From positions 1-34,566 of the forward strand of contig JAMPFC010000023.1 in the NCBI GenBank assembly GCA_023664685.1: a stretch of 34,566 nt of DNA, read 5' to 3'. A program made the position numbers and the translations under genes. Of this stretch, positions 25,514-33,536 are shown in pieces. How positions within the stretch are numbered: position 1 is the stretch's first letter; each line of letters starts with the position of its first letter. The notes under the pieces were generated by a model. It searched no databases and had not been told where the DNA came from. It saw nothing but the letters and a program-made list of their open reading frames with translations. The DNA is from Roseburia sp. GTDB lineage: Bacteria > Bacillota > Clostridia > Lachnospirales > Lachnospiraceae.

Positions 25514-26872
25514 TTAGCGGAATTTCGGGTAGTCATAGGTGAACAGCGCCTTTGTCGAGTAACATCCGCTAAACAGCAGGATACGCTGTGCGATTTTTTC
25601 CGAATACCACGGATCCGTTGCATATTGATGCATCAAATTGCTTGGGTTAAATCTAAATTTAAATATTGTATTCTGGCTTGGCTTTGCCTCAAAATAGCTT
25701 TCACGGATGAATTTGGCAGCTCCGTAAATCGCCTTGTCCACAGTCGTCCATCCCTGATAGTAGGCATGGGACGTGGCGCCGGTTTTTGGGTCGCTGTCGT
25801 ATGCCTTGATTCCGTACAGGTTGTAGACTGTGGCGGATTTTGGAATTTTTTTCGTGATAAATTTTCCATTCGACCGGGCATAAGATGGCAGGGCAACGCG
25901 TGTGATCCGGTTGCCGCGGGCGAGGGAACTTGTGCCATAAGCCGACTCTAAAAATGTCTGAGATACAAAATACATCGGATCGATGCCTTCTTTTTTGGCG
26001 GCGGCAAGCATCACTTTTCCTTTTCCGTACAGTACGCTGTAGGAGGGGCCATGTCCTTTGTTCTCGCAGGCATTCTTGATGTAATAGTTGTAAGTGGACA
26101 AAAACTTTTCTTCGTTTACCGGACGGTATTTGTCCAAGCGCAGGAATTGAAACCCATACGATGTATCTTTTTTATAATTGATAAGACGTTTGTACTCTGC
26201 CAGTGTGGTGCGGCCAGTTCGGCTCTTTTGGATGGCGGCATACTGATTCAAAGTCCAGTTATATGGGGTGAAGGTTTTCTTTCCAATGAAATTGAGTACC
26301 GGTTTGGAAAGCTGTGCCACATTCATCGTCTCATCCCAGAGGTAATTGATCCCGAGTGCCTGAACGACTTCACGGAAAGGAACGAGAATGGTCTTTGTTT
26401 TACTTTTGTTGTAAGTCACGGAAAGCGGCGCCATCGGGAGTGTGGTTGTATTCTGGTTTACCGTGATCGATGGCTGTCCGATGTGCATGACGATGTATTT
26501 GTCATTTTTTGTAATTGTGATCTTTTTTAATTTTTTTGAGTACTTGTAGGTTACTTTAATGCCCTGCTTGGCAAAAGTTTCCTTCAAGGGAACCATGACA
26601 GTACCGTTTATGACGACAGCGGGGGTCTTATCCAGATTGATTCGTTCGGATTCGTAGACAACCCGGATCTTCTCACCCTGATAGCTGTAGGTCTGGCCAT
26701 TTACCGTGTAGGGGATTCCCTTTGATGTGTCCGTGCTGCTCGGTGCCGATGTGGGTGTGCCGCCGGCCTGTTGGGCTTCATAAATGGATATGGCAGAAGC
26801 TGGGACAGAGAAAAGCTCTGCTGCAAAGCACATACATAATAATAAAGATAACAATGTTTTTATCCGTTTCAT
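25514..26872 (-). CDS. Secreted glucosaminidase with copper-amine-oxidase-like stalk domain
   Basis: A 452-residue secreted wall hydrolase. The signal peptide (1-27) ends V-P-A-S-A. A stalk domain of the copper amine oxidase N1 type follows (about 75-190: V-V-I-N-G-x-V-M-V-P-L-K-E-T-F and I-L-V-P-F-R-E-V-V-Q-A-L-G). The GH73-type endo-beta-N-acetylglucosaminidase domain (about 250-440) has a likely catalytic E309 in F-L-E-S-A-Y-G-T-S, then N-L-Y-G-I-K-A. It would cut peptidoglycan glycan strands outside the membrane, in separation or remodelling. GGAGAG precedes the ATG. It is divergent from the alanine symporter with only 77 bases between them, and separated from the AraC gene by 39 bases on the same strand. 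Confidence 0.92.
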   Translation of the reverse strand: MKRIKTLLSLLLCMCFAAELFSVPASAISIYEAQQAGGTPTSAPSSTDTSKGIPYTVNGQTYSYQGEKIRVVYESERINLDKTPAVVINGTVMVPLKETFAKQGIKVTYKYSKKLKKITITKNDKYIVMHIGQPSITVNQNTTTLPMAPLSVTYNKSKTKTILVPFREVVQALGINYLWDETMNVAQLSKPVLNFIGKKTFTPYNWTLNQYAAIQKSRTGRTTLAEYKRLINYKKDTSYGFQFLRLDKYRPVNEEKFLSTYNYYIKNACENKGHGPSYSVLYGKGKVMLAAAKKEGIDPMYFVSQTFLESAYGTSSLARGNRITRVALPSYARSNGKFITKKIPKSATVYNLYGIKAYDSDPKTGATSHAYYQGWTTVDKAIYGAAKFIRESYFEAKPSQNTIFKFRFNPSNLMHQYATDPWYSEKIAQRILLFSGCYSTKALFTYDYPKFR

Positions 26873-26949
26873 AAAAATCTCTCCATTCCGTTTCTTTTTT
26901 CCCCTGTGTATTCATAAACTAAATAAAAAGCAGGATTTTCACATAAAAA

Positions 26950-28236
26950 ATGAATCTTATATCAGGAATTAACAATATGCTGTGGGGAGGCCCTCTTCTT
27001 GTCATTTTATTGGGGCTACATATATATTTTACTATAAGAACAGGATTTGTCCAGCGAAATTTGAAAAAGGCATTGAAGTATTCGCTGGAAGGAGATGCGG
27101 CGGGGGGAATGAGTGCTTTTGGGACGCTTACAACGACGTTGGCGGCGACACTTGGCACGGGGAACATCATCGGAGTATCGACCGCTGTCTTTCTCGGCGG
27201 GCCGGGTGGGGTGTTCTGGTGTTGGGTCACCGGACTTTTGGGAATGGCAACGACTTATGCGGAGACGTATCTTTCCTGTCTGTACCGCCGCCGGACAAAT
27301 GAGGGGCGGAATACCGGAGGAATGATGTATGTCCTCGAATACGCTCTGGGAAAGCGGAAGATGGCATTTTTTTACAGCTTTTTTATCTGTCTTTCGGCGT
27401 TTTGCGCCGGCTGCACGACGCAGTCAAATGCGATTTCCGAGACATGTCTAGATGTCTGGGGGATTCCGAAATGGGTCGCTGGAATCGTTGTGGCGCTGCC
27501 AGTCGGGCTTGTGATCCTGCAGGGCGTAAAATGGATCGAACAGGTCTGTATGGCGCTCGTACCGGCGATGGCTTTTCTTTTTCTCGGGGGATGTGCCGCC
27601 TATATCATATTGAATGCATCGGTATTTCCGGAGGCGGTTTTCCTTGTGGTTAAATCAGCATTTAATGCGAAATCCTTTCTCGGAGGAACCGTCGGTTTTA
27701 CTGTGGGAAGGGCGATCCGCTATGGGGTGGCAAGAGGTCTGTTTACCAATGAAGCCGGCCTTGGGACGTCGGGGATTGCCGCCGCCTCCGGAAGTGAAAC
27801 GATCTCCCCCAAAAAGCAGGGACTTATTTCTATGACAGCCACCTTTTGGGATACCGTAGTGATGTGCGCTATAACTGGTATCGTGGTCGTTATGTTCGTG
27901 ATCAAAAACGAAGACGCACTTGTCAGTATGCCTTCCGGTCTGCTTGTTAAAGGAGCATTTAAGATGCTCCCTCTGTTTGGCGAGGAATTGATCGCAGTAG
28001 CGACGATCTGTTTTGCAGTGGCGACGCTGATCGGCTGGTCTTACTTTGGGCAGGTTGCCGCCGGGTATATGGGAGGAGACAGATTGGTAAAGCGATACCA
28101 GTATGTCTATGTTATCATGATCTTTGCCGGAGCAGTCATGCCGATGGGGGTAGTGTGGGAAATTACGGATTTTATCAATATCTTCATTCTCATTCCGGGG
28201 CTATATGCGTTGGTAAAGTGTCGAAAGAAGCTTTAA
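26950..28236 (+). CDS. AGCS-family sodium:alanine symporter
   Basis: A 428-residue membrane transporter with about ten to eleven helices. AGCS family landmarks are a start with N-M-L-W-G-G-P-L-L-V-I-L-L-G, the G-T-G-N-I-I-G-V-S-T-A segment near 69-79, T-T-Y-A-E-T-Y, G-V-A-R-G-L-F-T-N-E-A-G-L-G-T (about 259-273) and W-S-Y-F-G. It imports alanine or glycine with Na+. At 428 residues it is slightly short for the family, mainly in the N-terminal region. The ATG has only a weak site (GCAGGA) 14 bases upstream. Supply of D-/L-alanine would fit the D-Ala-D-Ala ligase downstream. Confidence 0.92.
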   Translation: MNLISGINNMLWGGPLLVILLGLHIYFTIRTGFVQRNLKKALKYSLEGDAAGGMSAFGTLTTTLAATLGTGNIIGVSTAVFLGGPGGVFWCWVTGLLGMATTYAETYLSCLYRRRTNEGRNTGGMMYVLEYALGKRKMAFFYSFFICLSAFCAGCTTQSNAISETCLDVWGIPKWVAGIVVALPVGLVILQGVKWIEQVCMALVPAMAFLFLGGCAAYIILNASVFPEAVFLVVKSAFNAKSFLGGTVGFTVGRAIRYGVARGLFTNEAGLGTSGIAAASGSETISPKKQGLISMTATFWDTVVMCAITGIVVVMFVIKNEDALVSMPSGLLVKGAFKMLPLFGEELIAVATICFAVATLIGWSYFGQVAAGYMGGDRLVKRYQYVYVIMIFAGAVMPMGVVWEITDFINIFILIPGLYALVKCRKKL

Positions 28237-28283
28237 CAAATACGACACAAATACTAAATGCATTCAATAAAAATCAAAAATCC

Positions 28284-28312
28284 TTGAGAAATACAGCATT
28301 TCATAGTACAAT
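28284..28312 (+). promoter_or_regulatory. Sigma-A promoter of ddl
   Basis: TTGAGA (28284-28289) and TACAAT (28307-28312), 17-base spacer, 55 bases before the ATG. The leader holds two direct copies of GCATGTGC (28327-28334 and 28345-28352) that can pair through G-U to form a small hairpin in front of the ribosome site. Confidence 0.7.
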
Positions 28313-28366
28313 AAAAGCAGAGTTAGGCATGTGCGAACATAAAAGCATGTGCAGATGGAGGGAAGA

Positions 28367-29419
28367 ATGAAAAAGCAGGTTGCAGTTATATTTGGGGGAA
28401 TGTCCTCTGAGCATGAGGTTTCGTGCTTATCTGTAGTAAATGTGGTAAATAGTTTTGATCAAGATAAATACGAGGTGGTTCTGATCGGGATCACGAAAGA
28501 GGGAAAGTGGCTTTTGGCAGAAAGTCTCTCCCAGATACAGGACGGAAGCTGGCGGGCGGGAACGAAGCTTGCGGTGATCTCGCCAGACCGCAGCCGGCAG
28601 GGTATTTATATTTTTGAAAAAGATACGTATGAATATAAGAAGGTGGACGTGATTTTTCCGGTGCTTCATGGAAAGTTTGGCGAGGACGGTACGATACAGG
28701 GCCTCTTTGAAATGTCAGGAATCCCATACGTGGGCTGTGGGGTACTCAGTTCCTCCGTGAGCATGGATAAAATATCGACGAAGATTTTTGTGCAGCAGCT
28801 CGGGATTCGTCAGGCAAGATTTGTGGCAGATATTGCCGAGGATCTGAGTGAATTGGAGGCGACCGTGCAGAAAGTGGAGGAACAGCTCGGATATCCGGTT
28901 TTTGTCAAACCGTCCAATGCCGGCTCTTCCGTTGGGGTCAGCAAAGCCTGTGACCGGGCGGAGTTAGAGAAAGCGGTGGCGGAAGCGAAAAAATATGATA
29001 CCCGCGTCCTGATCGAAGAAATGATCTGCGGCCATGAGGTAGAGTGTGCGGTTCTTGGTGGAAAAGATGCAAAAGCGTCGAAGATCGGCGAAGTGGTGGC
29101 AGCGGTAGAATTTTATGATTACGAGGCGAAGTACCACAGTGAAGAATCCAAAACGATTATCGATCCTGAAAATATTCCAGCAGCGGCAAAAGAGACTGTG
29201 AGAGAGGATGCGGTGCGGATTTTTAAGGCGGTCAGCGGTTTCGGGCTTTCAAGGGTAGACTTTTTTATTGAAAAGGATACGAATGACGTAGTTTTTAATG
29301 AAATCAATACATTGCCCGGATTTACAAATATCAGCATGTATCCGAAGCTCTGGAACGCTATGGGGGTCACGACCACCGAGCTGATCGACCGGTTGATCGG
29401 GATGGCATATGAGCGATAG
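28367..29419 (+). CDS. ddl: D-alanine--D-alanine ligase
   Basis: A 350-residue ATP-grasp ligase joining two D-alanines for peptidoglycan precursors. ATG 28367 has GGAGGGA upstream; the frame extends six codons left without a better site. Motifs are V-I-F-G-G-M-S-S-E-H-E-V-S at the N-terminus, the glycine-rich K-P-S-N-A-G-S-S-V-G-V loop, E-V-E-C-A-V-L-G, the omega-loop Y-D-Y-E-A-K-Y and a metal-binding F-N-E-I-N-T-L-P-G-F. The tyrosine in Y-D-Y-E-A-K-Y is typical of D-Ala-D-Ala rather than D-Ala-D-Lac ligases, so this is not a vancomycin-resistance enzyme. The DUF1934 and dapF genes follow closely. Confidence 0.95.
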   Translation: MKKQVAVIFGGMSSEHEVSCLSVVNVVNSFDQDKYEVVLIGITKEGKWLLAESLSQIQDGSWRAGTKLAVISPDRSRQGIYIFEKDTYEYKKVDVIFPVLHGKFGEDGTIQGLFEMSGIPYVGCGVLSSSVSMDKISTKIFVQQLGIRQARFVADIAEDLSELEATVQKVEEQLGYPVFVKPSNAGSSVGVSKACDRAELEKAVAEAKKYDTRVLIEEMICGHEVECAVLGGKDAKASKIGEVVAAVEFYDYEAKYHSEESKTIIDPENIPAAAKETVREDAVRIFKAVSGFGLSRVDFFIEKDTNDVVFNEINTLPGFTNISMYPKLWNAMGVTTTELIDRLIGMAYER

Positions 29420-29467
29420 CGCGCCACCGAGTTACATGCATGAAAATATCTGGTAAGGGGAAAACTG

Positions 29468-29899
29468 ATGAAAAAGGATGTAAAAGTTTCGATTAGCGGG
29501 GTTCACAATAATTTGCAGGAGGAAACGGTGGAAGTCGTTTCGATGGGGGAGCTTTATGAGAAGGACGATAAGATTTATGTGTCCTATGATGAGGCGTCAG
29601 ACTCGGCCCCGGGCGTGGACTGCGAGATCGTGAAGAGCCTGCTCAAAGTAAAGAAGGATCAGGTTGAGATTATAAAAAAAGGTATCACAGAGACGCATAT
29701 GGTGTTTATTCAGGATAAAGATACGATTTCGTATTATTCGACGCCTTTCGGGGAACTGGAGGTAGCGATCCACACCGACCGTCTGGAGAAAACGACCAAT
29801 GAGCAGGGATTTCAGATTTTTCTGGAGTACGCTCTTGAGATCAATGCCGCGCATATGTCAAGCTGCAATGTAGATATCAAAGTAGAGTATATGGGATAG
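29468..29899 (+). CDS. DUF1934 (YwiB-like) beta-barrel protein
   Basis: A 143-residue cytoplasmic protein of the DUF1934 family: K-V-S-I-S-G at the start, Y-V-S-Y-D-E, I-I-K-K-G, S-Y-Y-S-T-P-F-G-x-L-E-V and a terminal V-D-I-K-V-E-Y strand pattern, giving a calycin-like barrel. Its function is unknown. It follows ddl by 48 bases and precedes dapF by 16 bases, so it is probably co-transcribed with wall-precursor genes. Confidence 0.88.
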   Translation: MKKDVKVSISGVHNNLQEETVEVVSMGELYEKDDKIYVSYDEASDSAPGVDCEIVKSLLKVKKDQVEIIKKGITETHMVFIQDKDTISYYSTPFGELEVAIHTDRLEKTTNEQGFQIFLEYALEINAAHMSSCNVDIKVEYMG

Positions 29900-29915
29900 A
29901 GAGGAGAGTGGCGGT

Positions 29916-30761
29916 ATGTCAATGTTAAAATTTACGAAAATGCATGGAACGGGAAATGATTATATCTATGTAAATTTATTTGAAGAAGTGCTTGAAGATC
30001 CGTCAGAAGTGTCAAAGATCGTCAGTGACCGGCATTTTGGGATCGGCTCGGACGGATTGATCTGCATCGCACCGTCTGAGACAGCGGACTGCCGCATGAT
30101 CATGTACAATGCAGATGGCTCGGAGGGGGCGATGTGCGGAAACGGTATCCGCTGTGTGGCAAAATATGTGTACGATCACGGAATCGTAAAAAAAGACGCC
30201 ATGTCGGTTGAGACGAAGAGCGGGATTAAGCATTTGGAGTTGACTGTAGAAGATGGAAAAGTGGTTTATGTAAAAGTAAATATGGGAGAGGCGATCCTTG
30301 CCCCGGCGCTCATTCCGGTAGAGGCGGATGGGGAGGATTTTATCGCCCGCACGATACAGGCAGGGGGAAAGGATTATACCGTTACCTGTGTCTCAATGGG
30401 AAATCCGCACTGTGTGGTGTTTGCAGAGGACATTGACAACATGGAACTGGAAAAAATCGGCCCGTTATTTGAAAATCACCCATTGTTTCCAGACCGGATC
30501 AATACCGAGTTTGTGGAGGTGATCGACCGGCATACGTTGAAGATGCGGGTGTGGGAGAGAGGCTCAGGGGAGACAATCTCCTGTGGAACGGGGACATGCG
30601 CTGTGACGGTGGCAGCTGTGTTGAATGGATATTGCGACAGAGGGGAAGAGATCGAAGTCAGGATACGCGGCGGCGCTCTTTATGATACATACCTGAAAAA
30701 TGGAGAAGTTCTTATGAAAGGGCCGGCAACAGAAGTTTTTCAGGGGCAGATCGAGATTTGA
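29916..30761 (+). CDS. dapF: Diaminopimelate epimerase
   Basis: A 281-residue enzyme converting LL- to meso-diaminopimelate for lysine and peptidoglycan synthesis. The two catalytic cysteines are visible: C74 in N-A-D-G-S-E-x-x-M-C-G-N-G and C223 in E-R-G-S-G-E-T-I-S-C-G-T-G. The N-terminal K-M-H-G-T-G-N-D motif is intact. The length is normal. GAGAGGAGAG precedes the ATG. It fits in a functional group with ddl. Confidence 0.96.
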   Translation: MSMLKFTKMHGTGNDYIYVNLFEEVLEDPSEVSKIVSDRHFGIGSDGLICIAPSETADCRMIMYNADGSEGAMCGNGIRCVAKYVYDHGIVKKDAMSVETKSGIKHLELTVEDGKVVYVKVNMGEAILAPALIPVEADGEDFIARTIQAGGKDYTVTCVSMGNPHCVVFAEDIDNMELEKIGPLFENHPLFPDRINTEFVEVIDRHTLKMRVWERGSGETISCGTGTCAVTVAAVLNGYCDRGEEIEVRIRGGALYDTYLKNGEVLMKGPATEVFQGQIEI

Positions 30762-30809
30762 CCACCGTTATGTGCTGCTTTTGATACAAAAAAGAAAGGA
30801 ATGATAAAG

Positions 30810-31013
30810 ATGGCAGTCCGGTTAAATGAGGACAAGGATATTGTAGAACGGGTGAAGGCAGGTCTCAAAGCAAAAAACGGATATTGTCCGTGTGTACTCC
30901 AGATAAGCGAAGATACAAAGTGCATGTGCAAGGAATTTAGGGAGCAGATCGCAGATCCGGACTTTGAAGGATATTGTCACTGCATGTTGTATTATAAGGA
31001 AAAAGATGAATAA
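30810..31013 (+). CDS. Small ferredoxin-thioredoxin-reductase-like iron-sulfur protein
   Basis: A 67-residue protein. ATG 30810 is chosen because AAAGGA is nine bases upstream; ATG 30801 directly abuts it. Six cysteines form three pairs: C26-P-C28, C38-M-C40 and C57-H-C59. These are the signature of the catalytic beta subunit of ferredoxin:thioredoxin reductase, a 4Fe-4S enzyme that reduces a thioredoxin disulfide with electrons from ferredoxin. The spacing is CPC-x9-CxC-x16-CHC, whereas the plant/cyanobacterial enzyme has CPC-x16-CPC-x8-CHC, and no alpha subunit is near. The thioredoxin gene starts 17 bases after its stop, so it is the likely partner. Confidence 0.8.
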   Translation: MAVRLNEDKDIVERVKAGLKAKNGYCPCVLQISEDTKCMCKEFREQIADPDFEGYCHCMLYYKEKDE

Positions 31014-31030
31014 AAGGAGGCAGAGAGAAA

Positions 31031-31351
31031 ATGGCAGCAATGGAGATCAATTCAGACAATTTTGAGGAGGCTGTATTGAAATCAGACAAACCTGTACTTA
31101 TCGATTTTTGGGCGGTATGGTGCGGGCCGTGCGGGATGATGTCCCCGCTCGTGGACGAAATCGCAGACGATGAGAAAGACCGGCTGACGGTAGGCAAAAT
31201 AAACTGCGATGAAAACATGGAACTGGCACAGCGTTACGGAGTGTCGGGAATACCGGCATTTCTGCTTTTTAAAGAAGGCGAAGTGGTGGAAAAGGTAATG
31301 GGGGCGATGCCGAAGGGAGAACTTTTGGCAGCAGTGAAAAAGCATCTTTAA
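31031..31351 (+). CDS. trxA: Thioredoxin
   Basis: A 106-residue thioredoxin with the redox motif W-C31-G-P-C34, a D-F-W-A start strand and cis-proline G-I-P-A near residue 76. AGGAGG lies upstream of the ATG. It is directly linked to the reductase-like gene. The segment after the motif reads G-M-M rather than the common K-M/R, a small variation. It would reduce protein disulfides in the cytoplasm, and perhaps couple to peroxide defence with rubrerythrin elsewhere in the window. Confidence 0.95.
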   Translation: MAAMEINSDNFEEAVLKSDKPVLIDFWAVWCGPCGMMSPLVDEIADDEKDRLTVGKINCDENMELAQRYGVSGIPAFLLFKEGEVVEKVMGAMPKGELLAAVKKHL

Positions 31352-31356
31352 TTTTT

Positions 31357-31380
31357 GCGGTAACGCGATGGCGTTATCGC
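31357..31380 (+). terminator. Hairpin between trxA and the GH9 gene, possible attenuator
   Basis: GCGGTAACGC (31357-31366) pairs with GCGTTATCGC (31371-31380) with one G-U pair and a GATG loop. No T-tract follows on the plus strand (AGCACAAAAG), so it may be a stability or processing element rather than a true terminator; the AGGAGG site of the cellulase follows 10 bases later. Confidence 0.45.
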
Positions 31381-31399
31381 AGCACAAAAGGAGGAAAGT

Positions 31400-33406
31400 A
31401 TGAAAAGGGGTTTTTTACAAAGCAGAAAAAGGATGGGACTGGTATGGCTGCTTGTGTTTGCCATGCTCTGTCCCCTTTTGCCATTGGAGGAAAAAATTGT
31501 AAATGCAGACAGCAGAACATACGAATCAAAGGCGAATTTTGCAAAGTTGCTGCAGTATTCGCTTTATTTTTATGACGCCAATATGTGCGGCACACAGGTA
31601 TCGGAAAAGTCACTTGTCGCATCCGGAAAGAAATACGGGAACTACGACGGATACCGCAGTAATTGTCATACATGCGATGCCCAAGCATCTTACAACGGAA
31701 AAACGGTAGATGTAAGCGGCGGCTTCCACGATGCGGGAGACCACGCAAAATTTAATCTGCCACAGGCATATTCGGCGGCGACGCTCGGACTTGCGTATAC
31801 AGAGTTTGGGGATGCCTTTGAGGAGACCGGGCAGCTTTCGCATTATAAGGCGATCATGGAGCAGTTTTGTGATTATTTTGTCAACTGTACGATACTGGAT
31901 GATGCGGGAAACGCAGTAGAGGCGTACTGCTATCAGGTGGGGGATGGCGACGCCGACCATGCTTATTGGGGAGCGCCGGAGGCACAGGCAGACCGGAAAA
32001 ATGAGGCTTATTTTACGAGTGACGCTGAGCCATGTACGGACATCGTAGGGGAAACCGCCGCGGCACTGGCGATTCATGCGTATAATTTTCCAAACGATCC
32101 AAAGTCCCTCAATTATCTGTCCTGTGCAAAGAAATTATTTCAATATGCGGATACAAAGCCAAAGAAAGATTCTTCGGGCAGCAAAGCGAGTGGATTTTAT
32201 AATGGGAGCAGCTATCAGGATGATCTGTCTCTGGCGGCGATCTGGCTTTATAAGGCAACAGAGGAGGATACTTACCGAGCGAAATATGAGGAATATACGT
32301 CCGGCTTGAATGCAGGATACCTGAATTGTTGGGACAATGTCAGTGTGGCGGCGTTGTCGTATGGAAAGGGATGGACGCACGCGAAGTCAAGCCTTGATTC
32401 GTATTATAACCGAAAAGTCTGTGACGGGTATACATATGTTAGTCCGTGGGGATCAGCAAGATACAATACCGCGCTTCAATTTGAGGGACTTTGCTATGAT
32501 AAGAACATGGGAAGCTCGATGTATGCGGAGTGGGCGAAAGAGCAGATGAATTATCTCCTCGGGGCGAACAGCACAAAGCGTTGTTACGTCGTTGGTTACA
32601 GCGATACCTCCAGTAAGAACCCGCATCACCGTGCGGCATCCGGCTGTGCCAGTTATGATGATTTTAACAATGGCAGGACGAACCAGAAAGTTCTTCTTGG
32701 CGCCCTGTGCGGCGGAATCTCAGATGTTTCCTCCCACGGAAAAGATGATTTCTCTGCGGTGGACATGCAGAGCGACAGCAGTTATTTTTACCATGATGAT
32801 ATGAAATGCTATGTCTGCAATGAAGTGGCGATTGATTACAACGCCTCTCTCGTAGCGGCAGCGGCCGGCTTGTATGCGGTCTGCAAGGCGGATGGACACC
32901 AGATGTTGGACACGGATTATCAGATTGATCCGTCGGCTGTCTGCGCAGCAAATCAGGGCGGGGATGAAACGAAAGAGCCGGAGGTGCTAGTGCCGGGAAG
33001 TACTACCGAGCCGGAAAATACTGCCAAGCCAACGGAGACGAAAGAGCCGGAGGGAGGCGTTACCAAGCCGGAAACGACAGCTGAGCCGACGGAGACAAAA
33101 GAACCGGATGCGCCGCTTTCATCTGGTGATGCCGGGAATGTGACTGATGCGAGCCAAAACAAAACGCGTCTTTCAAAAAAGAAACTTACGCTGAAACGCG
33201 GAAAGAAAGCGAATGTTACTTTGCTTGGTGTGGCGAAAAAGACCAAAGTAAAACTAAAATATCCGAAAAAGAAACTGGCGGTAAAACTGAAAAAACAGAC
33301 AGCGAATCAGAAGCAGTACCAGATCACCGGCAAGAAAAAAGGAAACCATACGGTGACGTTTTCGATTGGAAAAAAGAAATGGAAATTGAAAGTAATTGTT
33401 AAGTAG
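31400..33406 (+). CDS. Secreted GH9 endoglucanase with lysine-rich C-terminal domain
   Basis: A 668-residue secreted cellulase. The signal peptide (about 1-36) ends V-N-A-D. The GH9 (alpha/alpha)6 catalytic domain (about 40-500) has the nucleophile-base motif G-G-F-H-D-A-G-D (D111, D114), the signature N-P-H-H-R (H409, H410) and the proton donor E475 in C-N-E-V-A-I-D-Y-N. Many cysteines suggest disulfides or metals. A Thr/Glu/Pro linker with repeated T-E-P and K-E-P units (about 525-580) precedes an Ig-like, highly basic domain (about 588-668). No dockerin, CBM3 or sortase motif was seen. The lysine-rich domain may hold the enzyme on the negatively charged surface. Confidence 0.92.
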   Translation: MKRGFLQSRKRMGLVWLLVFAMLCPLLPLEEKIVNADSRTYESKANFAKLLQYSLYFYDANMCGTQVSEKSLVASGKKYGNYDGYRSNCHTCDAQASYNGKTVDVSGGFHDAGDHAKFNLPQAYSAATLGLAYTEFGDAFEETGQLSHYKAIMEQFCDYFVNCTILDDAGNAVEAYCYQVGDGDADHAYWGAPEAQADRKNEAYFTSDAEPCTDIVGETAAALAIHAYNFPNDPKSLNYLSCAKKLFQYADTKPKKDSSGSKASGFYNGSSYQDDLSLAAIWLYKATEEDTYRAKYEEYTSGLNAGYLNCWDNVSVAALSYGKGWTHAKSSLDSYYNRKVCDGYTYVSPWGSARYNTALQFEGLCYDKNMGSSMYAEWAKEQMNYLLGANSTKRCYVVGYSDTSSKNPHHRAASGCASYDDFNNGRTNQKVLLGALCGGISDVSSHGKDDFSAVDMQSDSSYFYHDDMKCYVCNEVAIDYNASLVAAAAGLYAVCKADGHQMLDTDYQIDPSAVCAANQGGDETKEPEVLVPGSTTEPENTAKPTETKEPEGGVTKPETTAEPTETKEPDAPLSSGDAGNVTDASQNKTRLSKKKLTLKRGKKANVTLLGVAKKTKVKLKYPKKKLAVKLKKQTANQKQYQITGKKKGNHTVTFSIGKKKWKLKVIVK

Positions 33407-33464
33407 CACGATGACGTTGCCATGTCAAGTCGGCTTGACGCTGTTTGGCTGACCGAGTAAAAAG

Positions 33465-33517
33465 AAACCCACTCTCTGTCCGAAAGGTTAGAATTTCGCC
33501 GGATTAAGAGTGGGTTT
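33465..33517. terminator. Bidirectional terminator between the GH9 gene and trpS
   Basis: AAACCCACTCT (33465-33475) pairs with AGAGTGGGTTT (33507-33517). The minus-strand transcript then reads CTTTTTAC and the plus strand TGTATGTTTTG, so it mainly terminates trpS and also limits read-through. A smaller hairpin, GTCAAG-TCGG-CTTGAC at 33424-33439, lies just before it. Confidence 0.75.
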
Positions 33518-33536
33518 TGTATGTTTTGTCAAAGTA

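Noticed and set aside
28367-29419. Vancomycin-resistance-type D-Ala-D-Lac ligase
   Set aside because: The Y-D-Y-E-A-K-Y omega loop is typical of D-Ala-D-Ala ligases and no vanH or vanX genes are adjacent.
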